From Cryobacterium arcticum (GTDB lineage Bacteria; Actinomycetota; Actinomycetes; Actinomycetales; Microbacteriaceae), in the NCBI RefSeq assembly GCF_003185895.1, contig NZ_QHLY01000007.1:62001-126000 (forward strand): a stretch of DNA of 64,000 nucleotides, given 5' to 3'. Within the stretch, counting starts at the first letter, position 1; the number at the start of each line of letters is the position of its first letter. The position numbers and the translations under genes were made by a program. This document shows, piece after piece, positions 16,671 to 24,521 of this stretch. Below the pieces are notes generated by a model. It did not search any database. It saw only the letters and a program-made list of their open reading frames with translations, and was not told the origin of the DNA.

Positions 16671-17279
16671 CTAGTCGGCGGCACCGTTGCCCGGGCCGGA
16701 GTTGTCGTCGGGCTCTGCGGTCGGGCCGGGCTCCGCGGTGTCCGTCGGCTCCGGGGTCGGCGCCGGCGTGGTGGGCACGGTCGTCGGGGTGGGCTCGGGC
16801 TCTGTGGGCTGCGGGCTGGGCTGTTCAGTGGGCGTCGGCGCCGGGGTGGTCGGGGCTGGCGCTTCCGGTGTCGGCTCCTGCGTGCGGGGAGTGGCCGGCG
16901 TTCGGGTGCTGGGCGGGACGGTCTGCGGGGTGGCGCGTGGCGTGGGGGTCGCGATGCTGAGCGCCGCGGCCAGGTCGGCTTCCACCAGGGCGATCGCCGC
17001 CTGGATGTCGCTGGCCCGGCCCGGCGCGATCCGGTTCTCTTCGGTGGCCACGGCCAGAAGAGCCTTCAGAGAGTCGAGCGCGGCCTGGGCGCCGGCGTAG
17101 TCACCCGCAGCAGCGGCTGTGCTCACCGTCAGAACGGCAGATTGCAGCTGCCCGGCTGTTCCGGCCGGCAGGCTGGGGGTGCTGCCGGTGCAGCCGGCCA
17201 GGGCGCCCGCCACCAGAACGGCACCGGCGGCCGCCAGGCGGATGCGGATGCGCAGGGATTTCGGAGCGCGGCGGGTCAT
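16671..17279 (-). CDS. Small lipoprotein with Pro/Thr-rich tail, kinase-linked (copy 1)
   Basis: A 202-aa secreted lipoprotein: basic N-terminus, hydrophobic segment, lipobox LAGC (Cys about 29). A roughly 75-residue helical domain follows, whose core runs LQSAVLTVSTAAAAGDYAGA and ends in IQAAIALVEADLAAAL. The last 90 residues are a low-complexity Pro/Thr/Glu linker, probably wall-spanning. It overlaps the upstream kinase gene by four nt. The homologue at 18660-19178 has the same domain and kinase partner. No enzymatic motif. Function unknown; a periplasmic partner or ligand-binding accessory of the kinase is inferred from the gene arrangement. Confidence 0.75.
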   Translation of the reverse strand: MTRRAPKSLRIRIRLAAAGAVLVAGALAGCTGSTPSLPAGTAGQLQSAVLTVSTAAAAGDYAGAQAALDSLKALLAVATEENRIAPGRASDIQAAIALVEADLAAALSIATPTPRATPQTVPPSTRTPATPRTQEPTPEAPAPTTPAPTPTEQPSPQPTEPEPTPTTVPTTPAPTPEPTDTAEPGPTAEPDDNSGPGNGAAD

Positions 17280-18580
17280 GGCTGCACGCTCTCCTGCAAC
17301 TGCTCGAGGTGCTCGCCCAATTCGCCGGTCACGGCAGGGTAGGCGGGCGGCCGCGGTGCCGGGTCACCGACGGGTACAACGAAGAACGCGGCCGCCAGGC
17401 CGAGAACCGCCACCAGCACACCGCCGAGGACCAGTGGCCAGCGGCGCCGACGCGATCCGACCCGACGGCGGGCCGGTGGCGGCGCCTGGTCCGGCCGCTC
17501 CTCCGGCGGCGCCTGGCTCGGCGTCAGCACTGTCGACTGCGTGACCGGGGCACTCGCGGGCAGCGATTCGACCACGGGAAGCACCATCGTCGGGGAGTCG
17601 GGCTCCGGCTCGACCGCGGCCTCGACCGCGGCTTCGGCCGCGGGTTCGTCCGCCAGATCGACCAGGGGCGAGACGATCGCCCTGGTGCTGTCATCGTCCT
17701 TTACGCTCGCGGCCGGCACGAGGCCGAGCAGTCGGATGGCCGCATCCGCCGCGGGGAGCCGATGCTCGGCCTCGCGCACGGTCATGCCGGCGAGCAGGCG
17801 GCGCCAGTCGTCGCCGAGCCAGCGCGGCAGCTCCGGCTGTCGGTGCAGCCGGGCGAGTGCCGACTCGACGGCCGTGCCGGGGTAGCTCTGTCGTGCCGTG
17901 AGGCTCTCCAGCAGCACCAGGCCCAACGAGTAGACATCGCTGGCCGGCCCGACCGGCTGGCCACGCGCCTGTTCCGGGCTCAGGTAGCCAGCGGTGCCGA
18001 TCACCGCTCCCGGCATCGTCTGATGGGCGGCGTCGAAGAGCCGGGCGATGCCGAAATCGGCGAGCTTGGCGTGGGCGCCCCGGCCGGGAAAATCCGATGG
18101 TGCCAACAAGACGTTCGCGGGTTTGATGTCGCGGTGGATGATGCCCTTCGAATGCACGTAGTGCAGGGCCGCACAGAGGTCGGCACCCAGCCTGGCCACG
18201 TCGCCAGGGTCGATCGGGCCCTGCCGGATGCGGCTGCGCAAATCCGAGCCATCCACGAACTCGGTGACGATGAACGGCCGGGAGAGCCCGTCGATCAGCT
18301 CGGTGCCCGCGTCGTAGAGGGTGACCAGGGCGAAGTGGTTGAGGTGCGCCAGCATCGACACCTCGCCGTTCTGCCGGCCGGGATTCGTGCCCTCCGCGGA
18401 ATCGACCCTGAACAGCTTGACCGCCACGGTGCGCCCCAGGGCCACGTCTTCGGCCTGATAGACCACCGACATGCCGCCGGTTCCGATCAGCCGGTCGACC
18501 CGGTATCGATTCGCGAGGGTGAGCCCGAGCACGCTATCGGCGCGTGTCGGTTCGCGAACCGGCTCGGTGGATGCAGACAG
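17276..18580 (-). CDS. Transmembrane Ser/Thr protein kinase (PknB-like catalytic domain), copy 1
   Basis: A 434-aa membrane kinase if started at CTG 18580. Catalytic elements: Gly loop GTGGMSVVYQA, VAVK Lys55, catalytic loop HRDIKPAN (Asp151), DFGIAR (175-180) and activation segment GTAGYLSPEQA. A single membrane segment spans 381-404. Only about 30 extracellular residues follow, ending HLEQLQESVQP, so no PASTA repeats are present. The start is inferred from GGAGG (18586-18590) five nt upstream of CTG, and the aligned paralogue has the same arrangement. A TTG at 18637 would add 19 residues but lacks a ribosome site. The stop overlaps the lipoprotein gene by 4 nt. Confidence 0.87.
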   Translation of the reverse strand: MSASTEPVREPTRADSVLGLTLANRYRVDRLIGTGGMSVVYQAEDVALGRTVAVKLFRVDSAEGTNPGRQNGEVSMLAHLNHFALVTLYDAGTELIDGLSRPFIVTEFVDGSDLRSRIRQGPIDPGDVARLGADLCAALHYVHSKGIIHRDIKPANVLLAPSDFPGRGAHAKLADFGIARLFDAAHQTMPGAVIGTAGYLSPEQARGQPVGPASDVYSLGLVLLESLTARQSYPGTAVESALARLHRQPELPRWLGDDWRRLLAGMTVREAEHRLPAADAAIRLLGLVPAASVKDDDSTRAIVSPLVDLADEPAAEAAVEAAVEPEPDSPTMVLPVVESLPASAPVTQSTVLTPSQAPPEERPDQAPPPARRRVGSRRRRWPLVLGGVLVAVLGLAAAFFVVPVGDPAPRPPAYPAVTGELGEHLEQLQESVQP

Positions 18581-18659
18581 GCGGGCCTCCTGAAAACGGC
18601 TTTCAGTAATTCTTTGCCATGCCTGCAGACCCGTCAAGGTGCGCCGGGGCCCGTTGAGC

Positions 18660-19178
18660 CTACTCGCAGGCGTCCTTCTTCTTGCACTGACCGGGATCGT
18701 CTTTGCCCTTGTCGTTGCCCTTGTCGGTCTTCACCGGCTTGTCCGAGCCGGGGCCGTCGTCCTCGGTGTCGTCGGAGTCCTCGGAGTCGTCGGTGTTCTC
18801 CGGGTCGGTGGTGGTGACCGGGTCGGCCGGCACCGGTTCGGCCGGCGTGCTCGCCGCGATCGCGGCGGTCAGGTCGGCGTCGACGAGGTCGATCGCCGCC
18901 TGGATTTCGCTGGTGCGGGCGGCGGTGAGGGTGTCGGCCGAGGCGGCCAGGGTGTCGCGTACGGCGGCGAGGTCGGCCTGCGCCGTGGTGAAGTCGCCGG
19001 CGGCGGCGGCCACGCTCACCGCCATGACCCCGCTCTGCAGCGCGGCGGCAGTGTCGGCGTCGATCCGAGGCGTTGCGGCGGCGCAGCCGGCGAGCACGGT
19101 GGCCACGACAGCCGCTCCGGCCAGAGCGGCGCCCAGTCGTGCGCTCAGTCGTGCGCGCAGGGAAGACCCGGTGATCAT
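18660..19178 (-). CDS. Small lipoprotein with acidic/Lys-rich tail, kinase-linked (copy 2)
   Basis: A 172-aa lipoprotein paralogous to the one at 16671-17279. Signal peptide with lipobox LAGC (Cys about 32), then the helical domain with core ALQSGVMAVSVAAAAGDF and IQAAIDLVDADLTAAI. The tail differs: Asp/Glu-rich, then Lys/Asp-rich with two cysteines near the end (QCKKKDACE) that could form a disulfide. It overlaps its kinase gene by four nt. Confidence 0.75.
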   Translation of the reverse strand: MITGSSLRARLSARLGAALAGAAVVATVLAGCAAATPRIDADTAAALQSGVMAVSVAAAAGDFTTAQADLAAVRDTLAASADTLTAARTSEIQAAIDLVDADLTAAIAASTPAEPVPADPVTTTDPENTDDSEDSDDTEDDGPGSDKPVKTDKGNDKGKDDPGQCKKKDACE

Positions 19179-20425
19179 GGCTGCACGCTTTCCTGGAGCT
19201 GCTCGAGGTGCACGCCGAGGTCACCCTCGACGGCCGGGTAGGCCGGTGGGTCGGCGGGTTGTTCGTTGGGTTGCACCAGGAAGAGCACGCCGGCCAGTGC
19301 GAGCAGCGCCACGAGCACGCCGCCGAGAACGATCCGGCGCCGCGCCGGCGACCGGCGGTCCGCTGCCGTCACCGGCGAGCTGCCCGCTGCCGTCGCCGGC
19401 AGCACCATGGTCGGGTCATCGGCTTGCAGGTCCGGTGTCGCCGTCGGGGCGAACACCCGTGTGGGGGCGTCGCCGCGCGTCGCATCCGCCGCGGATACCG
19501 CCACCGGGTCGCCGGCATCGACAGCCGCGACCGGGTCGCCGGCATCGCCAGCCGCCACCGGTTCCAGCCGCCGCAGCCGGGCCGCCGCATCCGCCGCCGT
19601 CAGCCGGTCGGCCGGGTCGCGGGCGGTCATAGCCGAGAGCACTGAGCCCCAGTCCGGTCCGAGCGCTGCCGGTATCTCCGGTTGCCGCTGCAGTCGCGCC
19701 AGCGCGGACTCGATCGCCGTGCCGGGGTACATGCGGGTGCCGGTGAGGCTCTCCAGCAACACAAGCCCCAGCGAGTACACGTCGCTGGGCGGGCCGATCG
19801 GCTCGCCGAGGGCCTGCTCCGGGCTCAGGTAGCCCGCCGTGCCGAGCACCGCGCCGGTGCGGGTGAGATGGGTGGCGTCGAAGAGCCTGGCGATGCCGAA
19901 ATCGGCCAGCTTGGCGTGCGCGACCCGGCCGGGAAAGTCCGAGGGCGCCAGCAACACGTTGGCGGGTTTGATGTCGCGGTGGATGATGCCCCTGGCGTGC
20001 ACATAGTGCAGGGCCTCGGCCAGGTCGGCGCCCAGCCTGGCCACTTCGGCGGCCGCCAACGGGCCCTCGCCGATGCGGCTGCGCAGATCGGAGCCGTCGA
20101 TGTACTCCATCACGATGAACGATGCGGTGTGATCGCCGATCTGCTCGGCGCCGGCGTCGAAGAGGGTGACCAGGGCGAAGTGGTTGAGGCTGGCGAGCAC
20201 CGCGATCTCGCCGCTCTGCCGCTGTGGTCCGGACTCGTCGGCGGTGTCGGTGCGAAACAGCTTGACCGCCACCGTGCGGCCCAGAGCCAGGTCGGCGGCC
20301 TCGTATACCGTGGCCATGCCGCCGGTACCGATGAGACGGTCCAGGCGGAACCTGTGCACGAGGGTGCGGCCGATCAGGCCGTCGGATCGCGACGGCTCCG
20401 GCATCAGCTCGGTTGGTGCAGACAG
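19175..20425 (-). CDS. Transmembrane Ser/Thr protein kinase (PknB-like catalytic domain), copy 2
   Basis: A 416-aa paralogue of the kinase at 17276-18580 (409 aa if ATG 20404 is used). GTGGMATVYEA, VAVKLF, HRDIKPANVLL, DFGIARLFD and GTAGYLSPEQA are all present. One membrane segment begins RRIVLGGVLVALLALAG, followed by a 30-residue outside tail ending HLEQLQESVQP, identical in its last 11 residues to copy 1. GGAGG (20432-20436) lies six nt upstream of an in-frame CTG at 20425 but 27 nt from the ATG, so the CTG is favoured. Transcribed first of the four-gene tandem array and divergent from the site-2 protease. Confidence 0.87.
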   Translation of the reverse strand: MSAPTELMPEPSRSDGLIGRTLVHRFRLDRLIGTGGMATVYEAADLALGRTVAVKLFRTDTADESGPQRQSGEIAVLASLNHFALVTLFDAGAEQIGDHTASFIVMEYIDGSDLRSRIGEGPLAAAEVARLGADLAEALHYVHARGIIHRDIKPANVLLAPSDFPGRVAHAKLADFGIARLFDATHLTRTGAVLGTAGYLSPEQALGEPIGPPSDVYSLGLVLLESLTGTRMYPGTAIESALARLQRQPEIPAALGPDWGSVLSAMTARDPADRLTAADAAARLRRLEPVAAGDAGDPVAAVDAGDPVAVSAADATRGDAPTRVFAPTATPDLQADDPTMVLPATAAGSSPVTAADRRSPARRRIVLGGVLVALLALAGVLFLVQPNEQPADPPAYPAVEGDLGVHLEQLQESVQP

Positions 20426-20524
20426 GGAGTGCCTCCAGGGTTACGGGTGCGCAGATGCGCGGGTGACGCTCGGGCCATAGGGCGGTGACAGTCAACGACC
20501 AGCCGCCTTGCAGCTAGAGAAGGC

Positions 20525-20530
20525 TAATCT
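20525..20530 (+). promoter_or_regulatory. -10 box TAATCT of the site-2 protease gene
   Basis: TAATCT, six nt, GTG 20537; leaderless-type with no Shine-Dalgarno. Confidence 0.6.
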
Positions 20531-20536
20531 ACGACT

Positions 20537-21916
20537 GTGGAATCCGTGCTGTTGTATATCTTGGGCGTTGCCGTGGTCGTGGTCGGGCTGGCGCTCTCCA
20601 TCGGCCTGCACGAAATCGGCCACCTGGTGCCCGCCAAGCTGTTCGGGGTCAAGGTCACCCAGTACATGATCGGCTTCGGCCCCACCATCTGGTCCCGGCG
20701 CAAGGGCGAAACCGAATACGGCGTGAAGGCCCTGCCCCTGGGCGGCTACATCTCGATGATCGGCATGTTCCCGCCCGCCAAAGACGGCGGCAAGACCCGG
20801 TCGAACAGCACCGGATTCTTCCAGCAACTGGTGCAGGAGGGCGAACCCGACAAGAAGCAGGGTGCCCTGGGCACCATGGTCGACGAGGCCCGCCAGGCCA
20901 GCGCCGACACCATCGGCGAGGGTGAGGACCACCGCGCGTTCTACCGGCTGCCGGTATTCAAGCGCATCATCATCATGCTCGGCGGCCCGTTCATGAACCT
21001 GCTCATTGCCGTGGTGCTCTTCGCCATCCTGCTGATGGGCTTCGGCACCACCCAGGCCAGCACCACCGTCGGCAGCGTCAGCGCCTGCGTGCTGCCGGCC
21101 ACGAGCGACCGGCAGACCTGCGGCGCCGGCGACGAGGCCGCCCCCGGCGCCGCCGCTGGGCTCGAGCCCGGCGACCGGCTGGTGAGCATCGACGGCACCG
21201 CCATCACGAGCTGGGAACAGTCCACCGCGATCATCCGCGAGTCCTCCGGCACGCCGCTCCAGGTCATCGTCGACCGGGACGGCACCGAACAGACCCTCGT
21301 CATCACCCCCAAGCTCACCGAACGCTACGTCACGGATGACGACGGCAACGTCGTCACCGACGCCAGCGGTACCGAACAGACCACCGAGGTCGGCTTCGTC
21401 GGTATCGGCCCGGCCGGGGAGCTCGTGCCGCAGCCGGCATCCGCCGTTCTGCCCACAGTGGGCGAGAACATCTCCGGGGTCTTCCACATGATCCTCAACC
21501 TGCCGCAACGCCTGATCGACGTGGCCAACGCCGCATTCGGCCCGGGGGAGCGCGACCCGAACGGCCCGATCAGCGTCGTGGGCGTCGGCCGGGTGGCCGG
21601 CGAGATCGCCAGTATCGACACCATCCCGATCGCCAGCAAGACCGCCAGCCTGCTCGGGCTGCTGGCTTCGCTGAACATCGCCCTGTTCGTCTTCAACCTG
21701 GTGCCGCTGATGCCGCTGGACGGCGGCCACGTCGCCGGCGCGCTCTGGGAGGGCATCCGTCGCTGGTTCGCCAAGCTGTTCAAGCGCCGCGATCCAGGAC
21801 CCGTCGACACCGCCAAGCTGATGCCGCTGACCTTCGCCGTGGTGATCGTGCTCGGCGGCATGAGCCTGCTGCTCATCTACGCCGACATCGTCAAACCGAT
21901 CAACCTGTTCGGCTGA
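20537..21916 (+). CDS. Site-2 intramembrane zinc metalloprotease (RseP/Rip family)
   Basis: A 459-aa M50 protease that cleaves membrane anti-sigma factors or signal peptides within the bilayer. The zinc motif HEIGH is at His25-His29 in the first membrane helix, and the third ligand is in MPLDGGHVAG near the C-terminus. A PDZ domain lies between (about 190-270, AGLEPGDRLVSIDGTAI). About four membrane segments. It belongs to the dxr-protease-ispG neighbourhood common in actinobacteria, here split from dxr by the kinase array. Followed by a hairpin at 21922-21950. Confidence 0.92.
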   Translation: MESVLLYILGVAVVVVGLALSIGLHEIGHLVPAKLFGVKVTQYMIGFGPTIWSRRKGETEYGVKALPLGGYISMIGMFPPAKDGGKTRSNSTGFFQQLVQEGEPDKKQGALGTMVDEARQASADTIGEGEDHRAFYRLPVFKRIIIMLGGPFMNLLIAVVLFAILLMGFGTTQASTTVGSVSACVLPATSDRQTCGAGDEAAPGAAAGLEPGDRLVSIDGTAITSWEQSTAIIRESSGTPLQVIVDRDGTEQTLVITPKLTERYVTDDDGNVVTDASGTEQTTEVGFVGIGPAGELVPQPASAVLPTVGENISGVFHMILNLPQRLIDVANAAFGPGERDPNGPISVVGVGRVAGEIASIDTIPIASKTASLLGLLASLNIALFVFNLVPLMPLDGGHVAGALWEGIRRWFAKLFKRRDPGPVDTAKLMPLTFAVVIVLGGMSLLLIYADIVKPINLFG

Positions 21917-21921
21917 GTCTG

Positions 21922-21950
21922 CCCGGTGTACTCCCTCGGGAGTACCCGGC
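21922..21950 (+). terminator. Hairpin after the site-2 protease gene
   Basis: GTACTCC (21928-21934) pairs with GGAGTAC (21939-21945), with flanking CCGG/CCGG extending the stem. No T tract follows, so termination is likely but not certain. Confidence 0.45.
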
Positions 21951-21998
21951 CGCCGGAATGCGCTCCCCGGGGCTAACTCGCGCCCGGGCGAGCGGACG

Positions 21999-22004
21999 TA
22001 GCAT
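21999..22004 (+). promoter_or_regulatory. -10 box TAGCAT of the histidine kinase gene
   Basis: TAGCAT, six nt, ATG 22011; leaderless-type. Confidence 0.6.
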
Positions 22005-22010
22005 CGTTGC

Positions 22011-23318
22011 ATGTCATCGTCCGCAGAGACGCCCGGGTACGACTCCGGCTGGTCGGAGCGCCGCCGGGGCTGGCCGGGCGAGCGGCTGCCGCCGTCGGTG
22101 CGGCTCTGGCTGCCTGTCGTGGTCTCGTTACTCGTGCAGGTGCCGACGACGGCGTTCCAACTCTGGCGGGGGCGCTGGGGCCTTCCGGAAGGTGAGACTC
22201 CGTTCGACACTCGGCGATGGGCGGAAGCGCTGCCCGGCCCCGGCGAGTCCGCCCCGGCCGCCGTCGCCGTGCTGGTCCTCGCGCTGGCCTTCGTCGGTCC
22301 GCTTTCGCTGATCGCCGCTCGCCGGTTTCCCGGTCCAGTGGTCATGATCTCCGCCGTCGCCGCCGCCGCGCCGATCCTGATCCTTCCCACCGTGGTCACC
22401 CCCTTCGCCGCCCTGGCCTTCGCCGTGGTGCTCGGAATCGTGCGGGGCGCGCGGATCTGGGTGTACGCATCCGTCGCGCTGGCCTGGGTGGGCACCATCG
22501 CACTGGCCGGTCTCTGGGGAATCAGCTTCAACCCGTTCCGGATCGCCGGCACCACCTTCGTGCTGGTGCTGCTGATGGGCGCCGGGGAGGGCCTCCGCCG
22601 TCGCCGGGAGGCGATCCTGGAGCACCGGCGCAGCGCGGACGCCCGCCGGCTCACAGCCGAACAACGGGAGCGGATGCGCATCGCCCGCGAACTGCACGAC
22701 GTGCTGGCGCATTCGCTGTCGCAGATCAACGTGCAGGCCGGGGTGGGCCTGCACCTCATCGACAGCCAGCCGCAGAAGGCCGCAGACGCCCTCGCGAACA
22801 TCAAGAGCGCCAGCAAGAACGCGCTCGACGAGGTGCGCACGGTGCTCGGCATCCTCCGTTCGGACCCTGCTGAGCCCTCCAGCGCGCCGCTGGCTCCGGA
22901 GCCCGATCTGGCCGGGCTCCCGGCCCTGATCGACTCGTTCCGTGCGCAGGGTCTCGGCGTGGCCTACGTGAACCTGCTCGAGGTGGAGAGCGCCGCACCG
23001 GCGGCCACCCAGCTGGCGCTCTACCGCATCTGCCAGGAGGCACTCACCAACGTGCTGCGCCATTCCCGGTCGCACGACGCATCCGTGTATCTCGGCATCG
23101 ACCGGGGCGCCTACCTGCTGACCGTGACCGACAGCGGTGCGCCAGGGGAACGTCTGCCACCGGTCGATCCGGGCGGCGGCCTGCTGGGTATGCGGGAGCG
23201 CGCCGAACTGCTCGGCGGAACGCTGCGCGCCGGGCCGACCGAAAGCGGCGGTTTCCTGGTCGAAGCGAGGCTCCCGCTGCCCGGCCGCGCCGGCCAGGGC
23301 GAACGGGGCAACGGATGA
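22011..23318 (+). CDS. Sensor histidine kinase, NarL/DesK type
   Basis: A 435-aa membrane sensor kinase. About five membrane segments occupy residues 30-190. A HisKA_3 dimerisation domain follows with phospho-acceptor His229 in RIARELHDVLAHSLSQ, then an HATPase domain (CQEALTNVLRHS; VTDSGAP; GLLGMRERAELLGG). No extracellular sensory domain of useful size is visible, so it probably senses the membrane. The stop overlaps the response regulator start by four nt. A two-gene system followed by a SHOCT membrane protein resembles envelope-stress modules, by analogy only. Confidence 0.9.
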   Translation: MSSSAETPGYDSGWSERRRGWPGERLPPSVRLWLPVVVSLLVQVPTTAFQLWRGRWGLPEGETPFDTRRWAEALPGPGESAPAAVAVLVLALAFVGPLSLIAARRFPGPVVMISAVAAAAPILILPTVVTPFAALAFAVVLGIVRGARIWVYASVALAWVGTIALAGLWGISFNPFRIAGTTFVLVLLMGAGEGLRRRREAILEHRRSADARRLTAEQRERMRIARELHDVLAHSLSQINVQAGVGLHLIDSQPQKAADALANIKSASKNALDEVRTVLGILRSDPAEPSSAPLAPEPDLAGLPALIDSFRAQGLGVAYVNLLEVESAAPAATQLALYRICQEALTNVLRHSRSHDASVYLGIDRGAYLLTVTDSGAPGERLPPVDPGGGLLGMRERAELLGGTLRAGPTESGGFLVEARLPLPGRAGQGERGNG

Positions 23319-23974
23319 TCCGGGTGGTCGTCGCCGACGACCAGCAGTTGATCCGGGCCGGATTCAGGTCGCTGCTCGAGTCCGAGCCCGACCTGGAGGT
23401 GGTGGCGGAGGCCGGCACCGGCCGCGACGCCGTGGATGCGGTGACCCGGCTGCGTCCCGACGTGGTGCTGATGGACATCCGCATGCCGGACGGCGACGGC
23501 CTCTGGGCGACCGAACAGATCGTGCGCGACGCTGACCTCCGGCACACCCGCATCGTGGTCGTCACCACCTTCGAACTCGACGAGTACGTGGCGCGGGCCA
23601 TCCGCGCCGGCGCGAGCGGCTTCCTGGTGAAGGACACCGAACCGGCCGAGCTGATCCGCGCGGTACGGGTCGTGGCGGCGGGGGAGGGCCTGCTCTCGCC
23701 GAGTGTCACCCGGCGGCTGCTGGCCCGGATGGCGGCGGGGCAGTCGGAGCCGCGCGACGACAGCGCCCTCACGGCCCTCACCGAACGGGAGAAGGAGGTG
23801 CTCGGCCTCGTCGGCCGCGGGCTGACCAACGCGGAGATCGGCCAGCGCCTGTTCCTCAGCCCGTTGACCGCGAAGACCCACGTGTCCCGCATCATGGGCA
23901 AACTCGCCGCCCGCGACCGGGTCCAGCTGGTCATCGCCGCCTACGACGCGGGCCTGGTCGCCCCAGGCCGGTAG
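23315..23974 (+). CDS. Response regulator, LuxR/NarL family
   Basis: A 219-aa regulator. Receiver domain: acidic pair Asp8-Asp9, phospho-acceptor Asp54 in LMDIRMPDGDG, and Lys in FLVKDTEP. A C-terminal LuxR helix-turn-helix follows (LTEREKEVLGLVGRGLTNAE and downstream SPLTAKTHVSRIMGKL). Start ATG 23315 in an ATGA overlap with its cognate kinase. A small GCGGGC/GCCCGC hairpin lies at about 24018-24035 after the gene. Confidence 0.93.
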   Translation: MIRVVVADDQQLIRAGFRSLLESEPDLEVVAEAGTGRDAVDAVTRLRPDVVLMDIRMPDGDGLWATEQIVRDADLRHTRIVVVTTFELDEYVARAIRAGASGFLVKDTEPAELIRAVRVVAAGEGLLSPSVTRRLLARMAAGQSEPRDDSALTALTEREKEVLGLVGRGLTNAEIGQRLFLSPLTAKTHVSRIMGKLAARDRVQLVIAAYDAGLVAPGR

Positions 23975-24092
23975 CGGCGCCGGCGGATGCTCCCGCGGGT
24001 GTAGCGCAGGTGACTCCTGCGGGCAGATTCGCCCGCCGCATCCGGTCGGCACGCTGGAGGCACAGGTTTTCCCCCAACGAAATGGAGACATC

Positions 24093-24428
24093 ATGCTGAC
24101 CACTGCAGTTCTCACCGGGCTCGCCGCCCACCCGGGCTGGGGCATGGGCGGCGGCGGATTCGGCTGGCTGTTCCTGCTGATCCCGCTGTTCTGGATCGGC
24201 GTCGTGGTGGCGCTCTTCGCCATCTTCGGCCGCCGCTGGCGCCGGGGCGGGAACGGCCAGAGCCCATACGGCTACCCGAACGGCCCGCATGGCGCCGGCC
24301 AGGCGGATGCGCGCAGCGCCGAGAAGACGCTGGCCGAACGATTCGCCCAGGGCGACATCGACGAAGTCGAGTACCGTGCCCGGCTCGAGGTGCTCCGCGC
24401 CAACCGGGACGGCGCACCGTCAGCCTGA
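24093..24428 (+). CDS. Small membrane protein with C-terminal SHOCT domain
   Basis: A 111-aa protein. A Gly-rich start is followed by one strong membrane segment (about 23-47, beginning FGWLFLLIPLFWIGVVVALF), a basic patch, and a C-terminal SHOCT helix pair: LAERFAQGDIDEVEYRARLEVL. SHOCT domains act as short oligomerisation modules. ATG 24093 has GGAG upstream. It directly follows the two-component system on the same strand and is a plausible target of it. Confidence 0.8.
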   Translation: MLTTAVLTGLAAHPGWGMGGGGFGWLFLLIPLFWIGVVVALFAIFGRRWRRGGNGQSPYGYPNGPHGAGQADARSAEKTLAERFAQGDIDEVEYRARLEVLRANRDGAPSA

Positions 24429-24440
24429 CCCTGGGCCCGT

Positions 24441-24474
24441 CGGGCCCGCCTGCCCTCACCGGCGGGCGGGCCCG
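24441..24474 (+). terminator. GC-rich hairpin between the SHOCT gene and ispG
   Basis: CGGGCCCGCCTGCC (24441-24454) pairs over its whole length with 24461-24474 (one G-U pair) around a six-nt loop. No T tract. Confidence 0.55.
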
Positions 24475-24509
24475 ATCGGGCGTTCAGGAGGAACTGAGCC
24501 GGGCACGCG

Positions 24510-24515
24510 TAAGCT
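24510..24515 (+). promoter_or_regulatory. -10 box TAAGCT of ispG
   Basis: TAAGCT, six nt, GTG 24522; leaderless-type. Confidence 0.6.
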
Positions 24516-24521
24516 ACATTC

